DNA of 64,000 bases from Ostrinia nubilalis (GCF_963855985.1 NC_087110.1:11151001-11215000); one strand, 5' to 3'. Shown: positions 56,401-63,885, counted from the first letter of the stretch. The notes: generated by a model from the letters alone, not told the origin. Numbers and translations are program-made.

Positions 56401-57725
56401 CCTCCATATCCCACTGGATATAATAGAAGTTGAATTACAATGATTCTCATTGAACAATCATCATTATTATAAATAAATATCTTTCAATAAATTTTAATGT
56501 GGAGATCATAACTTTTATTTTCATAACAAAATTATTAGCAAAAAAATATGAATTTGAATTTAATAAATTACTTATGTACCTGTTTACTAATAATGCTCTG
56601 GGCTTTGATAGACGCATTCCTCTTGAGTCGTTTATCTTGTTCGGGGCTCGACAGTCCGTCGACTTCATTTTTACTGCGTTTCTTGGAGCCTCTTCGTGGC
56701 TTCTCACTAGTGCTCTCAACAGAGCTTCGGTTGTCTGTATTGTTGGTAGACTTGCTGGATTTACGCTTGGGCTCTGCATCTGACAGTTTATTGGGTTCAT
56801 CTGTGTAGAAAAATTGCATTTACAAAAATTATGCCCATTTTCACCATCATTTCCACCATCCATTGTCCCGAAGCAGTGGTAGGGTTAATATTGGGACGTG
56901 TAAAAGCGCTTTTTAAAGCCTATTTGCAAAAATAAATGAATTTTATTTTAGAATGAATTTATTGAATACCTAATTTTTAAGTAACACATAACAGGAACTT
57001 TGTTTTCATAGGGGTCACTTAAAATTAGGGATTGATGGTGAAAACGGGCATTAGAACCCAATTTCAATCCATAGAAGTCTGGATTTTATACAAAGAGGCA
57101 AGTATGGTAGAGAAACTAACATAGTACTGCAACGGGTGTTATCTAAATAAGTTTGGCCTACTTGATGCATTTGTAATGTGAGTTGAATTATCAGTTTTAC
57201 AAATTAAATGAGAACATAAATTGAAAGGTATGTAACATTCTCAAATTTTACTGATAATGAGAGTTATCAATAATTTGGAGAACCATTGCTAAACTGAGTA
57301 GTGTGATGTAACTTTAACTTTTTATAATGATGTAAACACAATATGAAATGGACATTATCTGTTTACCATCGTCCTCGTTGATGCTTTGGAGGGTCGTCAT
57401 AGGGTTTTTATCCTTTGGGGCTTTCTCCCGCGCTCTGGCCCTGCCATTCTGATACTCCTCTTCCAATTTGTCAAAACACTCAAACGCTGCCTGTAATACA
57501 CAATTTTCTATTGAAACATCGCTGTTCACACTCCAAAAAGCACTAAAACACTAATTTAACACACGGAAGCACCACAAAAGCGAAGGAAATAACCGAAACG
57601 AAATACGTTGTATTGCACTCGCGTTTCTACAAACATTTCTTTACCTTTAGGTCATCGTTGAAGTTTTTAGTAATAGTGTTCGATATTTCACTGAGTTTAG
57701 GCAACAATTCATTGAAAATTGACAT
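29236..57725 (-). CDS. Incenp: INCENP (inner centromere protein), complete, 20 coding exons
   Basis: INCENP is the scaffold of the chromosomal passenger complex; its N-terminus binds survivin/borealin and its C-terminal IN-box binds and activates Aurora B. Exons in transcript order: 57725-57645, 57490-57367, 56800-56580, 56180-56063, 55535-55407, 54463-54365, 52860-52757, 46575-46506, 46426-46372, 45878-45521, 44706-44604, 43886-43778, 39280-39196, 38751-38632, 37271-37078, 36278-36125, 34965-34826, 34206-34109, 33474-33332, 29427-29236. All have AG/GT borders and the phases close exactly: 2697 bp, 898 aa. Domain order: N-terminal helix (1-68), long basic/acidic disordered middle with PRPKRTR twice (exons 7 and 9) and IKQE/VKQE SUMO-type motifs, SVKSFIP (exon 15), charged single alpha helix (about 610-787), IN-box (788-898; NSDSDSE, PVPAW near 831) and TSS at 880-882. 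Skipped exons or extra cassette exons remain possible. Confidence 0.93.
29741..29797 (-). pseudogene. IN-box exon fragment
   Basis: Complement contains ATGGCGGACGGCTTCCAGTA-like sequence and a damaged SDSE region; no donor. The sequence past the ATG (AAATCGTGGCGCGTATCCTA) is the same as in the other truncated copies. Confidence 0.7.
29962..30213 (+). mobile_element. RTE LINE 3' end
   Basis: From GGCAATGGGCAGGGCACATA to AGCAGTGGACGTCCTGTGGC and TGAAATGATGATAA. 5'-truncated. Confidence 0.8.
30332..30416 (-). pseudogene. IN-box exon copy, truncated
   Basis: Retains FQYLNSDSDSEPPERPVPAW and the AAG|GTCAGA-like donor (CTTAGAAGTGCTCC on +); lost everything before the MADGF codons. A still shorter piece lies at 30208-30238. 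Confidence 0.8.
30470..30650 (+). repeat. Dispersed repeat (GACTTATCAACTCGGAAA block)
   Basis: Homologous to 21225-21430 and 33735-33800. Family unknown. Confidence 0.5.
30695..30779 (-). pseudogene. IN-box exon copy, truncated
   Basis: Encodes MADCFQYLNSDSDSEQPERP, VPAWSTSK with donor AAG|GTCGGA; the 5' part is replaced by the same GTAGCTAGGATACGCGCCAC sequence as at 29.8 and 32.6 kb. Confidence 0.8.
31597..31745 (+). repeat. Retroelement 3' tail (second copy of 17615-17800 type)
   Basis: GGAAGACCAGCGTCGTGG.., ATGCTGAGTGGATACCG.., GAATAAAATATTTCATTTTC. Confidence 0.6.
31872..32114. repeat. hAT-like MITE (GGTTCCC ends)
   Basis: Left CAGGGTTTCCCAATTTTTTT, right TTCGGGAACCGCTGCACTAG: the general form CAG(T/C)GGTTCCC..GGGAACC(G/A)CTG common to hAT MITEs. 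The short ORF inside is not a gene. Confidence 0.6.
32242..32363 (-). pseudogene. IN-box exon copy with internal deletion
   Basis: Full-length ends, but the bases for PERPVPA are missing so the conserved tryptophan is lost and the frame shifts; donor GTCAGA present. The acceptor region reads CAATCAAACACC instead of CCAGAGAACACC. Confidence 0.8.
32504..32563 (-). pseudogene. IN-box exon fragment
   Basis: Truncated at the same ATG breakpoint and internally deleted; the donor remains. Confidence 0.65.
32629..32832 (+). mobile_element. Helitron-like non-autonomous element
   Basis: Starts TCTATTTAAAACGAAAAGTC, ends CACGCGTACGAAGTCTCGCG then CAGCTAGT. The 3' end matches that of 53836-54327. Confidence 0.6.
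32870..33010 (-). pseudogene. IN-box exon copy, complete coding but without acceptor
   Basis: Encodes NTPFKVGTPGHSAHTEPVYM, ADGFQYLNSDSDSEPPERPV, PAWSTSK with donor GTCAGA. The bases before AACACC are GGGCAAAC, not a CAG, so normal splicing in seems impossible. Still open and nearly identical to the exon at 33332-33474, hence a recent copy or a source for gene conversion. Confidence 0.8.
33332..33474 (-). CDS. Incenp: INCENP IN-box exon (intact copy)
   Basis: Phase 1 in, phase 0 out; acceptor TTTATTTCCAG, donor AAG|GTCAGA. Encodes QNTPLKMGTPGHSAHTEPVY, MADGFQYLNSDSDSEQPERP, VPAWSTSK: the acidic serine run followed by a proline-rich PAW, as in the IN-box N-terminal half of other INCENPs. Confidence 0.92.
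33655..33705 (+). mobile_element. Helitron 3' end fragment
   Basis: CACGCGGGCGAAGCCGCGGG then TGGAAAGCTAGT: GC hairpin and CTAG end of the 28969-29221 family. Confidence 0.55.
34676..34823 (+). mobile_element. RTE LINE 3' end abutting an INCENP splice donor
   Basis: From AGGTGGACAGATGAACTCAT to GGACGTCCTGTGGCTGAAAT and (GATGAT)n. The microsatellite tail stops at the donor of INCENP exon 34965-34826 (CTTAC on +). Confidence 0.85.
34826..34965 (-). CDS. Incenp: INCENP exon 17, charged helix
   Basis: 46 codons plus 2 bases, phase 0 in. Sequence KKQELARKVAETEERRRAEE and QARQQRLADEQKRADALRRK: alternating basic and acidic residues without hydrophobic heptads, as in the single alpha helix that lets INCENP stretch between inner centromere and Aurora B. 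Confidence 0.88.
35040..35262 (+). mobile_element. RTE LINE 3' end, second subfamily
   Basis: AGGGCGATGGAGCGGGATAA.., GTGGACCAACGATCTGGTGA.., ending AGCAGTGAATAGCACAAGGC TGAAA. Frameshifted. Homologous to 37318-37670. Confidence 0.75.
35272..35388 (-). other. INCENP helix-exon copy, open cassette (39 codons)
   Basis: Acceptor CTAGCAG, donor AGG|GTAAGG, phase 0-0. Encodes SRRQWKEHRAAMKAAARELM, EKQAHVNLGKLERLKETER. It could be added after exon 36278-36125 without changing the frame and would lengthen the alpha helix by 39 residues. Confidence 0.55.
35534..35611 (-). other. INCENP helix-exon copy, open cassette (26 codons)
   Basis: Acceptor CTAGCAG, donor AGG|GTAAGT, phase 0-0; MKVTARERIKKQAHVDKLER, LKETER. 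Confidence 0.5.
35665..35745 (-). pseudogene. INCENP helix-exon copy, damaged
   Basis: The KQAHVDQGKLERLKETER part and the donor GTAAG persist, but no acceptor precedes the remaining 5' portion. A further fragment is at 35440-35500. Confidence 0.7.
35865..35948 (-). other. INCENP helix-exon copy, open cassette (28 codons)
   Basis: Acceptor CAGTCGTAG, donor AGG|GTAAGT, phase 0-0; MEAAAREHMEKQAHVDQGKL, ERPKETER. The proline would break the helix. Confidence 0.45.
36007..36070 (-). pseudogene. INCENP helix-exon copy, frameshifted
   Basis: Begins like 35388 (CTAGGAGGCAGTGGAAAG) but loses the frame and reaches stops. Confidence 0.65.
36125..36278 (-). CDS. Incenp: INCENP helix exon (parent of the array)
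   Basis: Phase 2 in, 0 out; 52 codons: KREEKMAAAAAVREAAERER, RAAMEAAARERMEKQAYVDQ, GKLERLKETER. It is the longest copy and the only one in phase with exon 37271-37078. Confidence 0.88.
36472..36580 (+). repeat. Foldback MITE half (ATGCCCATTTTCACCATCAA family)
   Basis: Shares ATGCCCATTTTCACCATCA, CTAATTTTTAAGTGACCCCT and AACAGGAATTTTGTTTTCAT with 56832-57050. Confidence 0.6.
36745..36925 (-). mobile_element. RTE LINE 3' end
   Basis: Complement of the standard tail, from CATCATCATCATTTCAGCCA to the GCCCTGCCCATTGCCACTTC block. Confidence 0.8.
37318..37670 (-). mobile_element. RTE LINE ORF2 C-terminus, still open 100 aa
   Basis: On the - strand: ERAMLGVSLRDRIRNEEIRR, then RIAKIKWQWAGHIARRADGR, WGSKVLEWRP and GRPPTRWTDDLVKVA. 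It is the conserved C-terminal end of RTE-clade LINE proteins; it ends SSWKSLG near the 3' UTR. Confidence 0.85.
38250..38590 (+). mobile_element. RTE LINE 3' end split by palindromic MITE
   Basis: The RTE tail runs to GCGCTGGATGCAG at 38379, is interrupted by the MITE at 38380-38514 and resumes ACCAACCGGCAATTGGAAAT to GATGATGA. Confidence 0.8.
38380..38514. repeat. Palindromic MITE family, copy C
   Basis: CTAAAGCCTGGTCTGCGAGC.. to ..GCGAGACCAGACTATA, inserted in an RTE tail. Confidence 0.8.
39975..40545 (+). CDS. 3' two coding exons of an unknown small gene nested in an INCENP intron
   Basis: Exon 39975-40143 (acceptor TTTATGTTTCCAG, donor ACA|GTAATT) and exon 40513-40545 (acceptor TTCTTTTTTCAG) join in phase and end with TGA. 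They encode 56 + 10 residues: ISKVRKISNEEITKLKKNNE, EFLIIPIVLKNEVFKINRIT, ELHYLPHNARFT / TVDEEVWDYE. AATAAA follows at 40714. The start is not found: the first exon must end in phase 2, and none fits between 39298 and 39930. No ATG is in the open frame. It could be a short hydrophilic protein of unknown family, or a captured gene tail. Orientation is opposite to INCENP. Confidence 0.5.
40714..40719 (+). terminator. Polyadenylation signal of nested gene
   Basis: AATAAA 169 bp after the TGA at 40543-40545, followed by ATTTTGTAAATAATGG. Confidence 0.5.
40772..40966. mobile_element. Head-to-head RTE LINE fragments
   Basis: First half (to about 40892) is the complement of the RTE tail, the second half reads forward (GGGGGAGGCCTATGTTCAGC.. 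to GATGATGA): an inverted join within one element. Confidence 0.75.
41919..42659. repeat. 740-bp TIR MITE, copy 2
   Basis: Colinear with 1556-2295; right end GGTCAGGCTA followed by TA. Its left end joins a GCGCGCATCTTA tract. Confidence 0.8.
42841..43688. repeat. Palindromic MITE family, copy D, split by an RTE that is itself split by a LINE tail
   Basis: Left arm 42841-43030 ends AGCTTAGAGTCATT; right arm 43646-43688 resumes GTCATTGGACGAAATTC to CTTTAG. In between is RTE 3' sequence on the - strand (43031-43106 and 43604-43645), interrupted by a LINE 3' end. Confidence 0.8.
43107..43603 (+). mobile_element. LINE 3' end with (TTTGAC)n tail, copy 2
   Basis: About 490 bp ending TTTGACTTTGACTTTGATCG; TTGATCG occurs on both sides as a target duplication. 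The 3' 200 bp equal 16668-16872. Confidence 0.8.
43934..44068. repeat. Small foldback MITE (TTAGTTGGCCGATAG ends)
   Basis: TTAGTTGGCCGATAGCTGGG.. is mirrored by ..AACTATCGGCCAACTAA. Confidence 0.75.
44104..44236. repeat. MITE with GCACAGTCA ends
   Basis: GCACAGTCAGCGCCAAATAG.. is mirrored by ..CTATTTGATATTGACTGTGC. Confidence 0.6.
45127..45340. repeat. Palindromic MITE family, copy E (214 bp, complete)
   Basis: AAAGCCTGGTCCGTGAGCAC.. to its complement ..GGACCAGGCTTT; the arms are about 100 bp with few mismatches. It yields mirror ORFs on both strands that are not genes. Confidence 0.9.
46164..46317. repeat. Palindromic MITE family, copy F (154 bp, nearly perfect palindrome)
   Basis: CTAAAGCCTGGTCCGTGAGC.. 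to ..GCTCACGGACCAGGCTTTAG with arms of about 70 bp without visible mismatch and a 10-bp loop. Confidence 0.93.
46866..46958 (-). mobile_element. RTE LINE 3' end fragment
   Basis: CCGTAGGACGTCCACTGCTG.. to GCGCCTTCCTGCTACC; ends where the 5.1-kb foldback element begins. Confidence 0.75.
48550..49560 (-). pseudogene. LINE RNase H/C-terminal domain remnant
   Basis: On the - strand, across stops: LIWFTDSLKD.., LGTGTGVHCKHFEHG, FQAKFYAIIMCALKNRGVKN, HSQAALK, ASVKVESRIILDAI, GHTRIKCNGRADSLA. This is the RNase H domain of R1/Jockey-type LINEs (order TDGS..E..D..GHxxxxGNexAD), with key acidic residues mutated. A MITE (49267-49474) interrupts it. Confidence 0.75.
49267..49474. repeat. hAT-type MITE, CAGTGGCGGCGTAAG ends
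   Basis: Inverted ends CAGTGGCGGCGTAAG and CTTACGCCGCTACTG; flanks CATCTTTG/CATCTTTA (7 of 8) as target duplication inside the RNase H remnant. A related copy is at 59980-60310. Confidence 0.85.
49966..51300. other. Insert in the right arm of the foldback element, unidentified
   Basis: 1.33 kb, AT-rich, no coding signal; GGACATTGTC at its start and GAACATTGTCC at its end resemble each other. Confidence 0.5.
52185..52316 (-). mobile_element. RTE LINE 3' end fragment
   Basis: CATCATTTCACGTCCACTGC.. to CAGGTCGTCGGTCCACCTTG. A short + strand piece of the same family is at 52692-52728. Confidence 0.75.
52419..52687 (+). mobile_element. tRNA-derived SINE, complete
   Basis: tRNA-like head with A box TGGTGTAGTGG (52426-52436) and B box GGTTCGATTCC (52469-52479), then a body ending in TTTATTTATTTTATTTAT. 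The head cannot fold into a full tRNA with a matched acceptor stem, so it is a SINE promoter rather than a tRNA gene. Confidence 0.85.
53233..53560 (+). mobile_element. tRNA-derived SINE, second family
   Basis: Head GCCTCTGTGGTCTAGTGGTA (A box) and GGTTCGATTCC (B box, 53284-53294); tail CACTTACCATCAGGTGAGAT ..CCAAGAGCTTCCTCGTTGTG and an A-run. Tail-only pieces are at 34555-34640, 42775-42800 and 44995-45055. Confidence 0.85.
53836..54327 (+). mobile_element. Non-autonomous Helitron, complete
   Basis: Begins TCTATACTTATAATAAATCT, ends CGCGGGCGGCCGCTAG, inserted between A and T. It contains a (TCTG)n tract and two copies of AATTCCCACGGGAAC. It ends about 38 bp before INCENP exon 54463-54365 (downstream side). 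Confidence 0.85.
54540..54900. repeat. Possible LINE 3' region
   Basis: Contains GAGGAGCCCCACATAATCTA and GGTATGCAATTCCATGCATA, typical of retroelement tails; no coding frame. Confidence 0.3.
55140..55262. repeat. MITE fragment with (A)GTCGGC repeats
   Basis: Dense inverted copies of CGACTAGTCGGC / GCCGACTA, similar in design to the subterminal repeats of the hAT MITEs above. Confidence 0.5.
56832..57050. repeat. Foldback MITE (TGCCCATTTTCACCATC ends)
   Basis: Left ATGCCCATTTTCACCATCA, right GATGGTGAAAACGGGCA; inner AAGTGACCCC..-type arms shared with 36472-36580. Confidence 0.75.
57645..57725 (-). CDS. Incenp: INCENP first coding exon
   Basis: ATG at 57723-57725; 27 codons MSIFNELLPKLSEISNTITK NFNDDLK, donor AAG|GTAAAG. 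With exon 57490-57367 (AAFECFDKLEEEYQNGRARA) it forms the N-terminal helical part expected to bind survivin and borealin. No upstream ATG in frame before the stop; the 5' UTR reaches into an AT-rich promoter. Confidence 0.85.
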
Positions 57726-58620
57726 TATTACACAAGAAACTCCGCAAAATTATTTATTTTACAAACGCCATGAAACACTACACGATCGAAAACCGTTTGA
57801 AATTGAAATATCGTTGCCAACATTCAGAAAAAATGTGACAGCGTCGAGCGCGTTTGGATACGCTTTACTTTTTTGCCATAGACAAGAAGCTTTCAAGTTT
57901 ATTTTATATGTTTGCCCTTGGCAAAAATAGATGTCGCTAAAAGCATTGACTGTACCGTTTGATTGAAGTACACTTTTCATCATACGTTGTATAGATGGCG
58001 CTATTACAGATTTACGATTAATGTTGTTTTAATTTGTAAAGATTTACATATCTTTTGTAAATTATTATTTTAATAAATAGCTTAATATTATTAAGTTTAA
58101 CGAAATATTTATATATTTTTTAAATCGCGTCTTAAGGTCAACATCTTTAATATTGATACTGGGTAAATCCGCGAAACAGTAAAAAACTTATGTTCCGATC
58201 GATAAAAAAAAACTGTTGTAGTTCTGGTAAATTAAACTTCTGAATAACGATTCATACAAGTTTCCACATAAGGCGCCATGGTCCATATTGATTAAATACT
58301 TCAAGTTATTTCGATAATCAAGAAAACACGCACTAAACGTCATTACCATCACAGTAAAAATACTGACCTTTGCCGTTGTCTTTTAATTTTTTTTACTTTA
58401 CCTATACACAGACCAGATTTTGATTATAAATTTAAAATGTACATATTTACCGTGACAAAATAACAAAATTATATTGAAATCGTATTAGCCAATAAAATGG
58501 AATCATGAATTGAAATATTGTCACGAGAAATCGTCATAGCCATCGCGGCAGCATCAAAGGTTCTTTAATGTGGCCGCGACGCGACTTATCCCCGCTTGTG
58601 TCCGCGCGTCCCACTCTTCA

Positions 58621-58748
58621 ATTCGTTGCTCGTAACAGAACAGAATGCACGTAAAATTTACGCAGCTCCGAGACTTTTTAAACTCCGAAAACGAGAGACA
58701 CTCGCAGTTTGTCATCGGCTCGCGTCATTCCCATTTTGTGCGATTTGG
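58621..58748 (+). promoter_or_regulatory. Possible promoter and first exon of a + strand gene
   Basis: A GC-rich island (58565-58640) precedes an ATG at 58644 with 35 open codons (MHVKFTQLRDFLNSENERHS..) up to a consensus donor G|GTAAGTTT at 58749. It may equally be 5' UTR. No downstream exon is recognised within the window. Confidence 0.35.
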
Positions 58749-59979
58749 TAAGTTTTATATATCGATATTTTTCTAATAATTAGCACTTTGTAGCATGTGA
58801 TTACAATAAAAAAATGGCGATATTGAGGTGTCCCAATAGTGGTGACAATTATTTTTATATAATTTTAAAATCGTTTTCGTCATTACCATTAACATCATTA
58901 CCATATCATTTAGGCTTATGGTGATGACACTTTGTATATGGTAATGATGACTATGAATGGTTTCCTAAAAGAACAATGGGACAAAACGTCCCCAGAACTG
59001 TAGCACTTTAATACCTACCTTATAATATGATAGTACATGATAATACTATAATTTTATTATAATATGACAGCTCAAGTGTGACATGCATGTCTCAGAAAAA
59101 AGTTATATCTAAAAAAAGAATCCATAAGCAACCCTGAAAAAATACATACAAAATCACTTTTGACCGACTTCAATGGGTATCACGACAGCTTGACCCCGGG
59201 ACAATTCGACTCCTGTGCCAACTCGACCCCTGCGACAACTCAAACCCTGCGACAACTTGATTTTTTTCAACACTCAACACTTTTGACTTACTTCAAATGG
59301 TTTCACGACTGCTGGACCATACGACAGCTGAACCCTACGACCACTCGAACCCTCCGACAACTTGACCCCTGCGACAACTCGATTAAATTACTTTTGACCT
59401 ACTTCAAACGGTATCACGACTGCTTGAGCGTTAAGAAAACTCGACCTGGACACCTCGATCCTTGCGACAAGTCGATCTCTATTACAACTCGACCCCTGTG
59501 ACAAGTCGAACACTGCGACACGTCAACCCCTGCGACTACTGTGAGCATTTATTCTAGATTCTGTTCAGGCATTGATTGATGGAGCTAAATGGTTTACAAT
59601 AAGTATCATAGTTGTCATCGGGGTCGAACTGTCGTAGGTTCCCTACGACAGTTCGACAACTGGACCCCTGTGACAACTCGACCCCTGCGATAACAAGATT
59701 AAATTAATTTTAAGCTACTTTAAACGAAGCTCGACCCTACAAAAACTTGACCCGGACAACTCGACCCCTACGACAAGTCCAAAATATTCAACTATGATAC
59801 TTATTGTAAACCATTTAGCTCCATCAATCAATGCCTGAACTGTATCTACAATAAATGCTCAGAGTAGTCGCAGGGGTTGACGTGTCACAGTGTTCGACTT
59901 GTCACAGGGTCACAAGTACAAGTTGTCGGAGGGTTCGAGTGGTCGTAGGGTTAAGCAGTCGTAGGGTCCAGCCACTAGC

Positions 59980-60310
59980 GGCGTAAGGGGGGGGGCGGTC
60001 CGCCCCGGGTGCCACTCATCAGGGGGTGACAAAAGTCACGCAGATTGGTTCTCACTGGCGCTAGTATAACGAGGATATGCCATGATTGGGGGGGGGGGGG
60101 GGTGTTGCGATTAGTATCATATAGCTCATTCGAACTAACACCTTTCATTCATTCAATCGGTAACCCAAAAGAGGGGGTGCACCAGACCATTTTGGGGTGT
60201 CTTACCTCCCCACTATATGTATACCCAACTTACTTACATTAAGGACTTATGACGGGGGATGCTGTGCTGTGCTATGCCCCGGGTGCCAACCCATGCTACG
60301 CCGCCACTGT
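59980..60310. repeat. MITE with CACTAGCGGCGTAAG / CTACGCCGCCACTG ends
   Basis: Related to 49267-49474 by its ends and by the GGCGGTCCGCCCCGGGTGCC block; contains a long G-run at 60078-60092. Confidence 0.7.
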
Positions 60311-60679
60311 CCAGCAGTCGTGAAACCATTATTTTGAAGTAAGTTAAAAGTGTTGAGTGTTGAAAAAAATCAAGTTGTCGCAGGGTTTGAGTTGTAGCAG
60401 GGGTCGAGTTGTCACAGGGGTCGAATTGTCCCGGGGTCAAGCTGTCGTGCCCTTTGAAGTTGGTCAAAAGTGATTTTGTATGTATTTTTTCAGGGTTGCT
60501 TATGAATTTTTATTTTTGATATAACTTTTCTGAGACATGTCACACTTGAGCTGTCATATAATAAAATTATAGTATTCAATTCAATTTATTCATTTAAAGA
60601 TAACAATGATCCACATGGTTAGTAAATGGGTGCCTTATACAACTATGTTAGTAATTTACTTATTATAACATACCACTAA

Positions 60680-61856
60680 TTATCCAACCCGTTCGGTAAG
60701 AAGTAGCCGAAGGAAATGTCGGATAATAGGAGAGTCGTACCTCTCCGCCACGGTCTTCAGGATACTGTTGGGGCTCGCCCGTATCCTACTGAGCAACGAG
60801 GCAGTCTTCTTGCATAGGACAGCAAAGAAGCCGTCAGTATGCGACTGAGCAAACATTTCCGAAGCACTGCAGAAGCGAGGCAAGCCCAACAGCACCCTGA
60901 AACCGTTGTTATATTGGACCCGAAGGACGCCAAGCGATTTCTGCGAGTACGTGGTCCATAGGTTTCCCGTGTATAGACTCTGACAGTATGCTTTAAACAG
61001 AGTGATCTTGACATGGTCATTACATCGGGCAAACCTGCGAGCCAACATATTACACCTTACTGCCAGCGCCCTTCGTTCCCTCTCGATATCAACATGATCT
61101 TTAAGGTCATCAGTAACGTAGTGTCCGAGATATTTAAATTTAGTGACTCTGTTTAACTTTACCCCATTCAGCAAGAGGTCGGGTACCACGTTTGGACATT
61201 TACTGGCGGCCTTAAATACCATGTATTCGCTCTTCTTCACATTATACAAATAAGCCATGGCATTTAGCATACGCTTCACACACACCCACCATCTTTCTGA
61301 GAGCCCCCATTGTTGGCGCCAGCAGTACCATATCATCAGCGTAGCTTATGTTGTTGATACAAACACCATCTACCCAGCATCCGATACGCATACTGCTAAG
61401 GGCAACAATGAGGTCATTTACGTATAGGTTGAAAAGCCTGGGAGACGTCAGCCCACCCTGTCTCACCCCGCACTGCAACCCATACTCCTCAGAAAAAACG
61501 TTAGCCCATCTTACGCTGTTAATCTGGTTAGCATACTAATAATGGAATATTTGTGATACTTCTGACGGGACGCCCTGCCTCCTCATCTTATCCCAAAGGA
61601 TGTCATAAGACACAAGATCGAACGCCTTGGAGAGGTCGAGGAAGCATGCGTAAATGGAAGTCCCCTGATCCGTGTAGTACCTGACAGTGTGCTTAAGACT
61701 AAGGATGGCGCTCTCGGTCGACAGTCCAGGCTTAAACCCGAATTGAGCATTATGTGATTTTAAATATTTATCTAGTAGAGAGTCAAGCACACTGTCAAGG
61801 ACCTTTGCCGTGATTGTAGCTAGAGAGATCGGTCGGGTATTAGCATGGTCTATCAT
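60680..61856 (-). pseudogene. Non-LTR retrotransposon reverse transcriptase fragment
   Basis: - strand, in three frames. RT motifs RPISLATITAKVLDSVLDSL, YACFLDLSKAFDLVSYDILW (catalytic FLDLSKAFD), GVRQGGLTSPRLFNLYVNDL and NNISYADDMVLLAP (the YADD box). Then KKSEYMVF, KFKYLGHYVTDD, and a 180-aa C-terminal tract ending LLLTERVG stop. Frameshifts near 61250-61340 and a stop near 61530 break it; the 5' half with the endonuclease is missing. CR1/Jockey-group LINE; exact clade not resolved. It is inserted in the right arm of the foldback element. Confidence 0.85.
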
Positions 61857-61913
61857 ACAAGGTAGGTATTAAAGTGCTACAGTTCTGGGGACGTTTTGTC
61901 CCATTGTTCTTTA

Positions 61914-63750
61914 AGCTTTGTTTTTAAATGAGAAGGTTTTTTATTAGTTTACGAAAAGACGTTTTTTTATTCATTTCTTGTATGTTGACTATTGTGTAAG
62001 TCTAAGTAAGAGTACCTAGGCATATTTTTCAATCAAAATCCTCATTGGTGTAAATATATATTTTTTCTGATTCTGAATAATATTAGGAACGTAAAAAAAA
62101 TTTAACTTATGTCCGTATTGTTCCAAATTCAATAAATTCATTAAAATATTGAATACATTTATTTTTATTTCCAACCCATTCTTTAATAGGTACGTGCTTA
62201 GCTAGGAAAATAACATAGATAAAATTGGTGTTTAGCTAAACAATTATATTTAAATTTTAGTTTTTAAGTAATTTTAATTTAATGTATTACTATAAAATAT
62301 ATTTCGTCATCACCATTAACATAAGATCATTACCATTTTAATAAAATCATTACCATTAGGAAAACGTCATTACCATTTTGTGAAAAAATATTTGGACGCT
62401 TGTTACTTCTAAAATCACGATTGAATCTAAGGGCCTCACACTGATCTAAAAAGCTTATTGCTTAACCTTTCAGTTTAAGCTAGTTTGCACGCATCCCTGT
62501 TAAGTTTTTCAAAAAACGTAAAATAAATCCCGCGGAATAAAATCGGCGGATCTACCCTACTGTTGTGCTTATTACTCGAGTAGGTAAGTAAGTACCCGAC
62601 TAAGTTATATTAACCAAAGGGAGGAAATCAAGATTACTTTACTACGTTTTGTAGAAAGTTGCTTTTTAATCTTTTAATCTTCAACTTAATCAGTTCCGCA
62701 AATATCGCGTCCATATTAAAGTATATTGTAAGCAAGCGTTCGCAAAGCTTTATAGCGCCATAAAAGTATTATGAGGAATTTATTGGCGTGCTTAAAATGG
62801 GCGGGACGTAACAAAAATTACATTTCTCGAGCGACTACATAAAACACCTTATCGTGTTGGGTATAAATCGGCAATGCGTGCGCCCATCGCCCGTTTACGG
62901 TGGCATTCGTATGCGAATTCGTAACAATGTAGGCCCTATAGCAGGCGTATGTCGTGGTGTGAATTCTGTTAAAATATTTTCTTTGATAATTTCCAGATAG
63001 TTCTTTGATTTCCTCCAGAAATCTCCTCGTCAAATCATGATCCCATAGTTATAATTAAATGTTTTAATTGTTTACCTTTATTCCCACAAATGTCTTGCCT
63101 AAAGCCTAATGTAATCTGCGATGGGGACCTGATGCGGCCCTACTATAATTCTAATAGCAAAATTTACCTCTGCTGTTTAATTGCCATATAACTTTTGTCA
63201 GTTAATAATAAGTACTTTATATTGAGCTATACCATATCTGTGAGCTGGTAGCGCATTTTCTTACATAACTTTTCAATTCCTATCATTGGAGGTCCGAAAA
63301 TATTTCTCATACAATTTGATACCATATTGATCATTCTTCATAAAAAATGTAAAATCTACATATTTAAAAACATAATCATTGATATTCATAATATCACTAA
63401 TCATACACTTAGTTTTTACTAATATTTGTTTTCATATAGTTTTCTATACTAATGATCGAAACTCATAATCATTCGAATAAATAACTATAACATTCATAAA
63501 TGTGATGTATCCTAATATTTGTTTTCATAAATTTATTACTCATAAGTGTATTTATCCATATTATTGAAAATCATGATGTCTATATTCGTATTAAATCGTA
63601 TTTTAACATTAAATTAATTTGAAATGGTCCAAAACAGGCAATATTTTGTGCCACAAAACTAACGTGACAGAAACGAATCGCTGCAAAACCGACTCCACGT
63701 AGTCTTGTCTGCCCTACCCCTAGAGTGTAATTTAAAAGCCGGAGGCGCGG
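61914..63750. other. AT-rich stretch, nothing recognised
   Basis: No convincing exon or repeat end. CATTACCAT recurs at 62290-62390 as it does at 58870-58950, on the two outer sides of the foldback element. Confidence 0.4.
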
Positions 63751-63764
63751 AGGGAGGGCAGCCC

Positions 63765-63885
63765 TCGCCCGCTGTAACGAGGCTCAGGCGCCCGGGTGAG
63801 CTGGAGCGGCTGAGGCTGGTCGGTGATCCAAAAAGCCGAAGCTGCGGAAGCAAGCGTGGGTGCCTGAGCCTCGTTACGCAAGGGC
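63765..63885. repeat. GC-rich hairpin (GTAACGAGGCTCAGGC arms)
   Basis: GTAACGAGGCTCAGGC at about 63774 and GCCTGAGCCTCGTTAC at about 63863 can pair over a 70-bp loop; the surroundings (63720-63920) are much richer in GC than the neighbourhood. Confidence 0.6.

Larger units (their letters stand above)
58968..61913. mobile_element. Foldback element, interrupted by LINE and MITE insertions
   Basis: AAAGAACAATGGGACAAAAC.. at 58968 is mirrored at 61913. Left arm 58968-59320 pairs with 61859-61913 and 60309-60579; an inner pair is 59512-59612 with 59789-59908. The arms are filled with imperfect CGACCCCTGCGACAACT repeats. Insertions: LINE fragment 60580-61858 and a CGGCGTAAGGGGG MITE at about 59980-60310. 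Confidence 0.85.

Noticed and set aside
59160..59501. 113-aa ORF rich in T, L and D
   Set aside because: It is a translation of the CGACCCCTGCGACAACT repeats of the foldback arm.
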